In this document: one piece after another, positions 17,382 through 25,855 of the stretch
How positions within the stretch are numbered: position 1 is the stretch's first letter
Layout of the letters: each line of letters starts with the position of its first letter
Source: Coralliovum pocilloporae
GTDB lineage: Bacteria; Pseudomonadota; Alphaproteobacteria; Rhizobiales; Cohaesibacteraceae
Direction of reading: 5' to 3'
Assembly: GCF_030845175.1 (NCBI RefSeq)
Contig: NZ_CP132542.1
Span: 2,825,501 to 2,889,500 of the forward strand
DNA: 64,000 nt
Translations under genes and position numbers: made by a program
The notes under the pieces: model-generated
Seen by the model: only the letters and a program-made list of their open reading frames with translations
Database searches by the model: none
What the model was told of the DNA's origin: nothing

Positions 17382-19322
17382 TTATATATGATGTCGGATA
17401 AGATCAAGCGTATGGCGGTCTTTCCAGTATTCAGTATGTCCGCTCTTCTTGACCGCATAGTTCAGAGGCCAATCACCTTTCGGGTTCCCGACTGTTGTGC
17501 CGACAAAGTCATCAATGCAGAAGATGTTTTTCCAGGTCGGAATTTTCTCTTTGAAGAGCCCATTGGGTACCGCGAATGTCGACCCGAAATAATGCTCAAA
17601 CAGATGGGTAAGCGGAGATCCCATGGTAATAAGGGCACTCCATTCGAGGTCTGACCTGAAGTACTGATGGTTCTCAGATTCTGACAGGAGCTCCTTGATA
17701 CTCTGAACCGCAACCAGTGTACCGAGGCTGTGTGACACAACGACAACCTTGTCGGCTTTGGTCGATTCAATCATTGTTCTTGCAACTGTCTTGAACCGCT
17801 GATGGATCCGTTCTCTTTGCGGATGGAACCAGATATTGCGGTTGGACGGGAGACGCTCCCGCTTGAGATAGGTGATGACATCCTTGCCAACCCCGAGCGC
17901 CATGGACAGACCTGAGCGTTGGGCGGAAAAAACATACCCGCAAACACCAACAAAGATGGGCACAGAGATAAACAGCCACTCATCAACCAGAGTACGCCCG
18001 AGCACGCCATAGAGCAAACCGAGCAGACCAACAATGATCACGGGCATTGCGCAGATGATGATGGAGAGACGACCATTCAGAAGCAACCGGTTGCGGGTAG
18101 CTCGGAAGCATTCTTGATCCTCTGTTTCTCTGATATCTGTCGCCTGATCTAGTGTGCCGTTGAGTTCGTTCAGTCTGGAATTCCGGAAGAGATAAATAAC
18201 CACCAGAGACAAGATCACCAGCAGCAGGGCGACAACCAGGTAAGGGAAAACCATTAGCGGGATCTCAAACAGAGATGTGTTGATCCCGATATACCCCGTT
18301 TCAATTTCTGCCTGTATGTTTGTGTCGTCTTCCGTATGAGGTCTGTCCCCCAGCGCAGGAACTGCTATAGACCAGAAAGCCATGGACAGTGTGGCCCAAA
18401 GAAGAGCCATGATGGTGCAAACCGTTTCAAACATTACAACAGATTCCGCTTTGCGTGCAGGCCGGCCAGTCAGCTTCGCGCGGATGGTTCGGGTCAACGC
18501 ATGCAGCATCAGGATTCCAACGACAAGAGCTGTTAGCGCGGAAAGCATCAAAAGGGCGGCAATCAAGGAGGCGCTCAACACATCCTGCTTGCCATCCAGC
18601 GGCAGAGATAGTGTCCTGTCACCGATTTGCGGGCCTGTAATTGCTTCAGGGATGGCCAGCGGGCAGATGGTCGCAACCAGTGCTATAAGGCTCAGGGCCA
18701 TCGCGAAGATCACAAGACCTGCTTTGAACTGGTTGAAAAGATGACTGTCAAAAGGACCTTTTTTACCAAACAGCCAGGACACAATAAGCCCCAGCCAGAT
18801 CAACCCCATGACCAGAAGCGGCTCCGTACGGACCTTCTCGTTGAGTTGAAGCAGAACAACAGCGAGCAGGAGCAGGTTGAGCGGCGCGATACAGGCATGC
18901 ATGAGCCCGATGAACAGGCCTGCTAGTGAGGCGCTTGCAGACCCTTTTCCGTAAGCCGCGTAGACATTCTCCCGCACGATATTGCCCATGCCTAGCACAG
19001 TCAGGATTAACTCATAAAGAACGCCGACCATGCCATGACGCGGCCGTGATAGATCAGCCCAGAAAACCTCCGCATATGTTGTTCTCTGTTCGTTGGTATC
19101 AAAAGCCCTGATATGGCACTGAAAATGATCCTGAAACCGGCTTTCTACAGAGCCGGGTATCTTGTACTCATCCACTAGCCAACGGCATTCGCTTTCTACT
19201 CTCGCAGCTTCGTTCTTCTCAAGGGCAGCTGCCAGCGTGTCGATGGTGTCGCCCGCTTTCTGCTCGCCAATGCCGTGAACACAGAGAACAAGCGTGTTGG
19301 TTTTTTCATCGTTTTCGGCCAT
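17382..19322 (-). CDS. Membrane-embedded alpha/beta hydrolase
   Basis: A 646-residue protein whose hydrolase fold appears split by a membrane domain. The N terminus carries the oxyanion motif LVLCVHGIGEQ (residues 11-21). Around residues 130-480 there are about nine hydrophobic segments. The nucleophile elbow VVVVSHSLGT (probable Ser532) follows, then LITMGSPLTHLF and a probable catalytic His629 in SGHTEYWKDRHT. Lipase, esterase or thioesterase activity at the inner membrane is likely. The first elbow Gly is replaced by Ser. GGGGGGAGAG precedes the start. The lipoprotein gene lies upstream and the small peptide downstream. No precise family is recognised. Confidence 0.72.
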   Translation of the reverse strand: MAENDEKTNTLVLCVHGIGEQKAGDTIDTLAAALEKNEAARVESECRWLVDEYKIPGSVESRFQDHFQCHIRAFDTNEQRTTYAEVFWADLSRPRHGMVGVLYELILTVLGMGNIVRENVYAAYGKGSASASLAGLFIGLMHACIAPLNLLLLAVVLLQLNEKVRTEPLLVMGLIWLGLIVSWLFGKKGPFDSHLFNQFKAGLVIFAMALSLIALVATICPLAIPEAITGPQIGDRTLSLPLDGKQDVLSASLIAALLMLSALTALVVGILMLHALTRTIRAKLTGRPARKAESVVMFETVCTIMALLWATLSMAFWSIAVPALGDRPHTEDDTNIQAEIETGYIGINTSLFEIPLMVFPYLVVALLLVILSLVVIYLFRNSRLNELNGTLDQATDIRETEDQECFRATRNRLLLNGRLSIIICAMPVIIVGLLGLLYGVLGRTLVDEWLFISVPIFVGVCGYVFSAQRSGLSMALGVGKDVITYLKRERLPSNRNIWFHPQRERIHQRFKTVARTMIESTKADKVVVVSHSLGTLVAVQSIKELLSESENHQYFRSDLEWSALITMGSPLTHLFEHYFGSTFAVPNGLFKEKIPTWKNIFCIDDFVGTTVGNPKGDWPLNYAVKKSGHTEYWKDRHTLDLIRHHI

Positions 19323-19425
19323 CTCTCTCCCCCCTTGAAAACACGGTGTGATGGAGATCTCTGCCTAACCTTTTGGATGACCACGGAATGGCAGCTATCC
19401 AATGACGTGATCTGCTCATCATGCT

Positions 19426-19455
19426 GCGCCGGACAGGAGACTTCTTGTCCGGCGC
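19426..19455. terminator. Hairpin between lipoprotein and hydrolase genes
   Basis: GCGCCGGACA (19426-19435) pairs perfectly with TGTCCGGCGC (19446-19455), a 10-bp GC-rich stem with a 10-base loop, just past the lipoprotein stop. It suggests that the hydrolase has its own promoter or is expressed by partial readthrough. Confidence 0.6.
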
Positions 19456-19482
19456 TATTGAGCCCGTAACTAGGTCCTGACC

Positions 19483-20232
19483 CTAATTCCGGAAATCGTT
19501 GTTGTGGTGTTGCAGGTGGTGTTTTCGGTCTGCAGAAAACTTGATGACCTGTCTCTTGTGAGAGAGAAACTCTCTCATCAGATTGACGATCTGTTTTGCC
19601 TGCTCATCGCTGATTGCTTTTTTATCAGAAGCAGAGTCTGCTTGTGCGGTGGTGGATGAGCCTTCAATCCTGATTTCTGCACTCGGTGCGCTGCTGTCTT
19701 CTCTGTTGTCGTTGATTGTTACGCCACTGCCACCGGCTGTAACCTTCGCTTTTCCGGCTGGTTTGTTCCCTGCCAGAGCATCAATTGCCATAACCATGGT
19801 CAGAGCCGTGTCGACATTGGTTATAATCCGACGGTAGTCGTCGCTTGAGATCGCACCATTCAGATAAGCTTCGCACAGGCGATAGTATCCGTCTCTCATG
19901 ATCTGGATTGGCTGGGAGCGTGCCCCAAGTTCCGCTGCGGCTTCCGAAAAATTCCCTGCAGCCCGTGCACTGCCTCGATTGAGGATATCCCCTGATGCCG
20001 CAACTGTAGCTGCACTGGCCACCAGTGCATCGGGTGAGGGCTCTGCGCAGGCAACTTCCCGCCTTTCACCGTGCTCGCCTTCTTTGCGATACCCGACAGT
20101 AAAGAGCCTTTGCTTGGCGTCTATGCTGAGTGTTTGTACGCCCCCAACAGGCGTTTTCTTGTGGATTGTACTTCCACATCCGGCCAAAGTCAGCCCGGCA
20201 GCCAGCAATGCCCCTGAACGCAAACTAAACAT
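19483..20232 (-). CDS. Lipoprotein of unknown function
   Basis: A 249-residue protein with lipobox LAGC: residues 1-20 (FSLRSGALLAAGLTLAGCG) form a lipoprotein signal peptide with the acylated Cys at about position 19. The mature part holds GGVQTLSIDAKQRLFTVGYRK and VACAEPSPDALVASAATVAASG, then a helical central part (MRDGYYRLCEAYLNGAISSDDYRR) and a Ser/Asn-rich linker before a basic, His-containing tail (HKRQVIKFSADRKHHLQHHNND). GGGGGGAATT precedes the ATG. It is probably the first gene of the minus-strand envelope cluster. The function is unknown. Confidence 0.75.
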   Translation of the reverse strand: MFSLRSGALLAAGLTLAGCGSTIHKKTPVGGVQTLSIDAKQRLFTVGYRKEGEHGERREVACAEPSPDALVASAATVAASGDILNRGSARAAGNFSEAAAELGARSQPIQIMRDGYYRLCEAYLNGAISSDDYRRIITNVDTALTMVMAIDALAGNKPAGKAKVTAGGSGVTINDNREDSSAPSAEIRIEGSSTTAQADSASDKKAISDEQAKQIVNLMREFLSHKRQVIKFSADRKHHLQHHNNDFRN

Positions 20233-20524
20233 AATTCCCCCCTATGATGTTGCGTTGATTTTCTCTCCTTATTTTCACTCTTTTTAAGTGTTAATTATTA
20301 TTAATACTCTCATAGAGGTTATTTTGAGTCAAATATAAGGGCTTGGATTTTTTGGTAGTATGCAGGTTGTGTTGAATTAAGTATTTAAATTTCTAAAGAT
20401 TAAATCTATTTCTACTATGCTTTACGTAATTCAGATTGCAGGTGTGTTTTTTGCATAGAAAACGCCAAAGTTTTTCTTCGGCGTTTTGTCTCCAGCGGAT
20501 GGGGTATCGTGAGATGAATTCTGT
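20233..20524. other. AT-rich intergenic region with bidirectional terminator
   Basis: About 290 AT-rich bases without a convincing gene, probably including the lipoprotein promoter. A clear hairpin lies at 20459-20487 (AAAACGCC paired with GGCGTTTT), with A and T tracts on either side. It can terminate transcription in both directions, but on the minus strand it lies downstream of moeA and is best read as the moeA terminator. Confidence 0.55.
20459..20487 (-). terminator. Rho-independent terminator of moeA
   Basis: AAAACGCC (20459-20466) and GGCGTTTT (20480-20487) form a stem extended by AAAG/CTTC, with T-rich sequence beyond it when read on the minus strand. Confidence 0.75.
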
Positions 20525-21829
20525 TTATCGGAGGCCGAATACGGCGTGGAAGGGATAGAATGCCAGACGCGCACCTTCCTTTATGCCTTCATTGCCAATC
20601 GGCAGGGCTGCAAGGCCATCGGCATCAATCAGTGGATTAAGACGGGCAGAGCCGCCCTTGCCGAGTTTTTCAAGCCGTGGCAGGCCATCCTTGGCAAAGC
20701 CCGAGATCCGGGCCGGGACGAATTCGATCCGTTTGCCTCCATGGCGGGTGCTGAATGCAGCACGGCCCTGGAGCAGATGGTCAGACCGGTTCATGCCGCA
20801 GAGGTCGGCAATGGCCGGGCGGGCGAACAGCAGAAACCCGGTCAATGCGGCAAATGGATTGCCAGGCAGGCCGATGAACAGACAGCGGCCAAGTCGCCCG
20901 AAGCCAAGCGGTTTGCCCGGTTTCATGGCGACTTTCTTCACATCCAGCTCACAACCCTCTGTCTCAACCACCCGACGGATATAGTCCTCTTCTCCAACCG
21001 ACATGCCGCCGGAGGTCAGCAGAAGGTCATGATCGGCTGCCAATTGCCGCACGGCTTGTCGAATGACCTCGAAATCATCTGTGACCGTGCGGTGAACCGT
21101 CAGGCTGATATGCGGCTGGTCGAGCAGGGCTGCCAGCATCGGGGTATTGGAATCGTAGATGGCGCCGGGGCTGAGGGCCTGTCCCGGCTCGGCCAGTTCA
21201 GCACCAGTTGCCAGAATGGCCACACGAACCGGGCGGATGACGTCCACATGGCGGGTGCCGACAGATGAGGCCAGGGCGATATGCCGTGCATCAAGCCGCG
21301 TGCCCTTGCGGATAATCACAGACCCCTGCGGCACGTCCTCGCCGCGAAACCGTATATGAGCGTGAGTGGGTGGTGCGTCTGAAAAACTGACTTCGGCTCC
21401 GCATTCTGACAGTGAACAGTCTTCCTGCATCACCACCGCATCCGCCCAGGAAGGCATGGGCGCGCCGGTAAAAATCCGTACGGCAGCGCGGGCTTCAATC
21501 ACCTGTCCAGCGTCGTCACCGGCTGCCACCCGGCCCACGACAGGCAGGACATGAGGTCCATCACCGGTCAGGTCTGCCATTCGTACCGCATAGCCATCAA
21601 CGGCCGAGTTATCCCAGAGCGGCAGAGGCATGGGGCTTGTCAGGTCGGTTGCCTGAATCCGGCCGGCGGCCTGTGTCAGCGGCAACGTTTCGGTACCCTC
21701 AATGACGCTGACCAGAGCCTCAATCCGCTCAATTGCCTCATCCAGAGGCGTCAGCGGCAGACCCTCCACCGGATCCCGGTCACAGGCCGAACAACAGGAC
21801 GGATGAGCAACGGCAGATGCACCAGACAT
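20525..21829 (-). CDS. moeA: Molybdopterin molybdenumtransferase
   Basis: A 434-residue MoeA, the enzyme that inserts molybdate into adenylylated molybdopterin. Family marks are PLPLWDNSAVDGYAVR near residue 65, RIFTGAPMP, RGEDVPQGSVIIRKG, ILATGAEL followed by YDSNTPML, LLTSGGMSVGEEDY, and GLPGNPFAALTGFLLF. The C-terminal domain IV is complete. An extra N terminus of about 25 residues carries HPSCCSACDRDP, a Cys cluster not needed by canonical MoeA. Its leader contains a hairpin that includes the ribosome-binding site. Confidence 0.95.
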   Translation of the reverse strand: MSGASAVAHPSCCSACDRDPVEGLPLTPLDEAIERIEALVSVIEGTETLPLTQAAGRIQATDLTSPMPLPLWDNSAVDGYAVRMADLTGDGPHVLPVVGRVAAGDDAGQVIEARAAVRIFTGAPMPSWADAVVMQEDCSLSECGAEVSFSDAPPTHAHIRFRGEDVPQGSVIIRKGTRLDARHIALASSVGTRHVDVIRPVRVAILATGAELAEPGQALSPGAIYDSNTPMLAALLDQPHISLTVHRTVTDDFEVIRQAVRQLAADHDLLLTSGGMSVGEEDYIRRVVETEGCELDVKKVAMKPGKPLGFGRLGRCLFIGLPGNPFAALTGFLLFARPAIADLCGMNRSDHLLQGRAAFSTRHGGKRIEFVPARISGFAKDGLPRLEKLGKGGSARLNPLIDADGLAALPIGNEGIKEGARLAFYPFHAVFGLR

Positions 21830-21832
21830 AAT

Positions 21833-21859
21833 GTTTCCTCGTGTTTCAAAGTGAGGAAA
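21833..21859 (-). promoter_or_regulatory. Hairpin enclosing the moeA ribosome-binding site
   Basis: GTTTCCTC (21833-21840) and GAGGAAAC (21852-21859) are perfect complements around 11 bases. Read on the minus strand, the second arm is again GAGGAAAC, lies 3 bases before the moeA ATG and contains the AGGA ribosome-binding sequence. Folding would hide that site. Confidence 0.6.
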
Positions 21860-22080
21860 CGCTAGGGCAGGGCGGTATCGGGGGCATTGATGTGGGTCAA
21901 GGGGGGCATATGGTCACCTTACTCACGAGTGAATAGGGTTCTGGGTGAGGGTAAGAAACTCTATCAGAGAGAGATATGGCGTGGTTTCAAAGTGGAGGAA
22001 AAAAACATCTGAATCCGCCCCCGCATCAAGTGAGGGATAACAACCTGACTGGCATGCTCTGGACCCCGGCTCTGCGCTGC

Positions 22081-22462
22081 GCTTGGCCGGGGTGACGGTC
22101 TGTGGGTTGGCGCAGAGGCAGGGCGCGCCGGGGAGCTGAGAACCACCACCCCTTAGTGTTATACGGTTGAGCGTCACTACACCCCATGTCATGCCGGGCT
22201 TGATCCGGCATCCAGTCAGGAGGATGCCACACCCTCGGAGCGAGCCGCCTCTGATGCCTCAATCAGTGCTGTGCTTGGCCGGGGTGACAGTTGGTGGGGT
22301 CGCGCAGATGCAGGGAACGCCGGGGAGCCGAGAACCACCACTCCTTAGTTTTTATGAGGCTGAGCGTCACTCCACCCCGTGTCATGCCGGGCTTGATCCG
22401 GCATCTAGTCGGGAAGGTGCCACACACTCAGAACCTGCCGCCTCTGGACCCCGGATCTTCGC
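22081..22462. repeat. Two tandem ~192-bp units rich in palindromic repeats
   Basis: Two units begin with GCTTGGCCGGGGTGAC at 22081 and 22273. Each contains CGCCGGGGAGC.GAGAACCACCA, a TGAGCGTCACT segment, and a near-palindrome starting ATGCCGGGCTTGATCC (22191 and 22384). A partial third unit end (GTCCGGGGTGAC) lies near 22473. The GGACCCCGG...CCGGGGTGAC pairs resemble dispersed palindromic elements common in Alphaproteobacteria. Reading frames across it are by-products of the repeats. From 21860 to 22572 I see no gene. Confidence 0.8.
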
Positions 22463-22572
22463 CTTCGCTCCGTCCGGGGTGACGGGGAGTGGGTGAGGCA
22501 AGGACAAAGAAAAAGGGTAAATGACAACACTTTTCCCTCGCCTGCAAAAAGTTTGGCTCTTGCCTCTTCTCT

Positions 22573-23199
22573 CTACCGCGATACCGATTTCAACCCCAGC
22601 AGAACAGCCGCCAGGATCATGAAGCTGCCGCCTGTGCGTTCGATCCAGAGTTTTGCATTGCCTTTAAAGCGGGCCGCGACCCAGCTGGCGCCTAACCCGT
22701 AAGCCGAAAGAAACAGGCCGTCCAGAGTGATGTAGGTGACGGAAAGAATGAGAAATTGCGGCCAGAACGGTGTATCCGCCTGGATGAACTGCGGGAAGAG
22801 CGCCGCAAAGAAGACAACGGCTTTCGGATTGGCGGCAGAGGTCAGAAAACCCTGCAACCACAGGCTTTTGAGGGAGGTTCGGGAGCGCGCCTGATCCAGT
22901 TCCGGATCGATCGCTCTGGCATTGCGGATCATTTTGATGCCAAGCCAGATCAGATAGGCAACACCAGCCCATTTGATGATGGAGAGCGCGGTGCCTGAGG
23001 CGGCGATAATAGCGGCGAGACCCAGACCTGCAGCCAGCATCTGCAGAGCGTTGGCCGAGAGGTCTCCAGCCGCTGTGGCGAGCGAGCGGCGGAACCCGTG
23101 AGCCCCGCTGTTCGACAGCATCAGCAACTGGCTCGGCCCTGGTGTGCTCATCAAAGCCAGAACTGTTGCAACATAGATGAGCCAAATCTCGGTGGTCAT
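22573..23199 (-). CDS. LysE/RhtB family amino-acid exporter
   Basis: A 208-residue inner-membrane protein with about six hydrophobic segments. The ATG at 23199 is chosen because GGAGGGG precedes it by a few bases. The family signature STPGPSQLLMLSN lies in the first loop, and FLTSAANPKAVVFFAALFPQF in the middle is typical of RhtB-type exporters of threonine, homoserine and related amino acids. The substrate cannot be told. The gene stands alone beside a repeat element. Confidence 0.88.
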   Translation of the reverse strand: MTTEIWLIYVATVLALMSTPGPSQLLMLSNSGAHGFRRSLATAAGDLSANALQMLAAGLGLAAIIAASGTALSIIKWAGVAYLIWLGIKMIRNARAIDPELDQARSRTSLKSLWLQGFLTSAANPKAVVFFAALFPQFIQADTPFWPQFLILSVTYITLDGLFLSAYGLGASWVAARFKGNAKLWIERTGGSFMILAAVLLGLKSVSR

Positions 23200-23260
23200 G
23201 ATCCCCTCCAGATGTTCGGGATGATATTGGCTGAAATCTGAGGCGGTTTGCAATGGAATT

Positions 23261-23365
23261 TAGAGCGTGTTGCGCCAAAGTGGGAACCGGTTTGGCGATA
23301 AACAACTCGCGTCAACAAAGACATGGAGCATGCATAAGAGTCCTGTTCATCGCAAAATGCTTTAG
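23261..23365. repeat. ~105-bp dispersed repeat with inverted ends
   Basis: The ends TAGAGCGTGTTGCG and (reverse complement of the right end) TAAAGCATTTTGCG match at 11 of 14 positions. Internal text such as CAAAGTGGGAACCGGTTT and ACATGGAGCATGC is a repeat motif I know from many alphaproteobacterial genomes. It carries no coding capacity. Confidence 0.6.
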
Positions 23366-23424
23366 TAGAACGTCCCGCGTGAGTTTGCTGTTTCGGAGCC
23401 TCGGGTCTGAGCAAGAACTTCGCG

Positions 23425-24282
23425 TTACCCAACCACAGCCTCAAAGGCTTCTGCTGCCGGGGATAATCTCTCACCACTGCGTTTCAGCAGTGTCAGGTCA
23501 CGGCGGATGGTGCTGTTGGCGATGGGCAGGAAGGTGAGAATTGTATCCTCGGGGCTGATCACCAGCTCTGGCAAGACCGTAATGCCGAGACCATTGCGGA
23601 CCATGGCCAGCAGGGATGTGGTGTTGTGTACAGTCAGGGTTGACCGTGTGAGGATAGCCTGGAAGTCTGGATCATCGATCTGACTGCAAAGCGCGTTGGC
23701 GATCAGCGGGAAGTCCTGCATATCAGCCCAGGTCAGCATGGCCCAGTCGCGGGCCAGCGGGTGATCCCGGCGGCAGATAACGCCAAAGGCATCATTCAGG
23801 AGACCTCGTTGCATAAGGCCGGGTCTTTTGATGATGCCCGAGGCAATCCCGAGATCGGCACGGTCCTGTTCGAGCTCGTTGATCACCGAGCGGGAATCCA
23901 TATCCCTGATATCCACCAGCACGTCCGGATGCGTCTCGCGGAACCGGGCAACCGCCTGAGGCAGCAGAGCTTCTGCTGCAGAGGGCACTGTGGCGATACG
24001 CACCAGTCCGGTTTCGGACTTGGCCTGCCGCTCAATGGCGTGAACCACCTCGTCAAAATGGATGACACCGCGCCGGGCTTCCTGAAGGGTAAGGCGGCCC
24101 AGCGGCGTGAGCCTGCTTTTCCGGTCAGACTCAAACAGGGGCGCACCCAGATGAGCCTCCAGCTGCTTGAGGGTCATGGAGATGGCGGAGGGTGTGCGCC
24201 CAAGGCGGTCAGCGGCATCGGCCAGACGTCCGGTTTCCGCCACCTGGACAAAGCATCGGAGCATATCGAGTTTGATGGACAT
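23425..24282 (-). CDS. LysR-type transcriptional regulator
   Basis: A 285-residue regulator. The ATG at 24282 gives the standard N terminus MSIKLDMLRCFVQVAETGRL. The winged HTH spans residues 1-60 (ADRLGRTPSAISMTLKQLEAHLG), followed by a periplasmic-binding-like effector domain (TGLVRIATVPSAAEALLP, GLGITVLPELVI). It is divergent from the aldehyde dehydrogenase gene, with 117 bases between them, and probably controls that operon in response to a pathway intermediate. The effector is unknown. Confidence 0.9.
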   Translation of the reverse strand: MSIKLDMLRCFVQVAETGRLADAADRLGRTPSAISMTLKQLEAHLGAPLFESDRKSRLTPLGRLTLQEARRGVIHFDEVVHAIERQAKSETGLVRIATVPSAAEALLPQAVARFRETHPDVLVDIRDMDSRSVINELEQDRADLGIASGIIKRPGLMQRGLLNDAFGVICRRDHPLARDWAMLTWADMQDFPLIANALCSQIDDPDFQAILTRSTLTVHNTTSLLAMVRNGLGITVLPELVISPEDTILTFLPIANSTIRRDLTLLKRSGERLSPAAEAFEAVVG

Positions 24283-24296
24283 CGTTACAGTTTTTC

Positions 24297-24339
24297 TGAA
24301 ATTAAATTCACTAATTTTAGATTGATTGAAATTGAATTC
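24297..24339. promoter_or_regulatory. Candidate LysR operator (direct repeats)
   Basis: TGAAATTAAATTC (24297-24309) and TGAAATTGAATTC (24327-24339) differ at one base and begin 30 bases apart, about three helical turns. They lie in the divergent region between the LysR gene and the aldehyde dehydrogenase gene. Each half is close to palindromic, as LysR sites usually are. Confidence 0.5.
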
Positions 24340-24399
24340 TATGTCCACTCTTAAAGCCAATGAATCGGCACATATCAGATAAACTGGGACCAGAAACGC

Positions 24400-25851
24400 A
24401 TGGCTGAGCACACAAAAAACTATATTGCAGGCGAATGGCTTGAGGGCGTCAGCGACGTTGAAAACCGCAATCCGTCTGATTTGTCAGATGTGATTGGTCA
24501 TTTTGCCCAGGCTGATGAAGCGCAGCTGAACCGGGCGCTTGATGCCGCCCGCGAAGCCCAGATTGAATGGGCCTCTTATGGTCTGGAACGTCGCCAGAAT
24601 GTGCTGATGGCTATCGGCAATGAGATGATGGCCCGTGCCGAGGAGCTGGGTCGCCTGCTGTCCCGCGAAGAGGGCAAGCCGCTGGCAGAAGGCAAGGGCG
24701 AAGTCTTCCGCGCTGGCCAGTTCTTTACCTACTACGCGGCTGAAGTGCTGCGCCAGATTGGCGATACCGCAGACAGCGTGCGTCCGAATATCGAGATTGA
24801 TGTGCGTCGCGAACCGGTTGGCACAGTGGCCATCGTCAGCCCGTGGAACTTCCCCACAGCAACGGCGAGCTGGAAGATTGCTCCGGCACTGGCTTTCGGC
24901 AATGCGGTTATCTGGAAACCGGCCAATATCACCCCGGCCTCTGCTGTGGCGCTGACAGAAATCATCAGCCGTCAGGATATTCCGAAAGGCCTGTTCAACC
25001 TGGTTATGGGGTCGGGCAGCTCAATCGGTCAGAAACTGGTGGAGAGCACCGGCATCAACGCGGTGTCGTTCACGGGATCAGTCCCTGTGGGCCGTCAGGT
25101 GGCGGCAGCTGCTGCGACCAATTTCACCAAAATCCAGCTTGAAATGGGCTCAAAAAACGCTCTGGCCGTGATGGATGATGCAGATCTGGATCTGGCAGTT
25201 GCGTGCGCGCTGAATGGTGCTTTCGGTGGAACCGGGCAGAAATGCACAGCCTCTTCCCGCCTGATTGTTCATGATGCGATCCACGATGCCTTTGTCGAGA
25301 AACTGGTGGCCGGTGCCGAGGCCATGGTTGTCGATAATGCCCTGAAAGAAGGCACCCAGCTTGGCCCGGTGGTCAGCGGTGAGCAATTGCAGGGCAATCT
25401 CGATTATGTGGCGCTGGCGAAAGAGGAAGGCTGCGACCTGCTGACCGGCGGTGGTCGTCTTGAGCGCGCAACAGAAGGCTTCTACATGGCACCAACGGTC
25501 TTTGCAGGCACCAGCAACGCCATGCGGGTCAACCGGGAAGAAATGTTTGCGCCGATTGCCTGTGTGATCAAGGTTGGGTCTTACGACGAAGCTCTTGCAA
25601 CGGTGAATGACACCAGTTTTGGCCTCACATCCGGTATCATGACCCGGTCTCTGGCCCGCGCCAACCACTTCCGCCGTAACGCGAAGACCGGCTGTGTGAT
25701 GGTCAATCTGCCGACCGCTGGCACGGACTATCACGTACCATTTGGCGGTCGCGGTGAGAGCTCCTACGGCCCCCGGGAGCAGGGCACTTACGCGCAGGAA
25801 TTCTACACCACCGTGAAGACGGCCTATATCGCCTCTGGCACCCCGGAGTAA
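24400..25851 (+). CDS. NAD(P)-dependent aldehyde dehydrogenase
   Basis: A 483-residue class-3-type aldehyde dehydrogenase. Visible are the oxyanion Asn150 (SPWNFP), the general base Glu248 (LEMGSKNA), the nucleophile Cys282 (GTGQKCTASSR) and the cofactor-binding loop SFTGSVPVG. The closest look is to alpha-ketoglutaric or succinic semialdehyde dehydrogenases, but the substrate is not fixed. It heads a probable operon, with the M19-like gene starting 4 bases after its stop. The divergent LysR gene and candidate operator suggest inducible control. Confidence 0.85.
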   Translation: MAEHTKNYIAGEWLEGVSDVENRNPSDLSDVIGHFAQADEAQLNRALDAAREAQIEWASYGLERRQNVLMAIGNEMMARAEELGRLLSREEGKPLAEGKGEVFRAGQFFTYYAAEVLRQIGDTADSVRPNIEIDVRREPVGTVAIVSPWNFPTATASWKIAPALAFGNAVIWKPANITPASAVALTEIISRQDIPKGLFNLVMGSGSSIGQKLVESTGINAVSFTGSVPVGRQVAAAAATNFTKIQLEMGSKNALAVMDDADLDLAVACALNGAFGGTGQKCTASSRLIVHDAIHDAFVEKLVAGAEAMVVDNALKEGTQLGPVVSGEQLQGNLDYVALAKEEGCDLLTGGGRLERATEGFYMAPTVFAGTSNAMRVNREEMFAPIACVIKVGSYDEALATVNDTSFGLTSGIMTRSLARANHFRRNAKTGCVMVNLPTAGTDYHVPFGGRGESSYGPREQGTYAQEFYTTVKTAYIASGTPE

Positions 25852-25855
25852 GACA

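Noticed and set aside
22026-22496. Several overlapping ORFs in the 22-kb repeat block
   Set aside because: They translate palindromic repeats and have no ribosome-binding sites or protein-like features.
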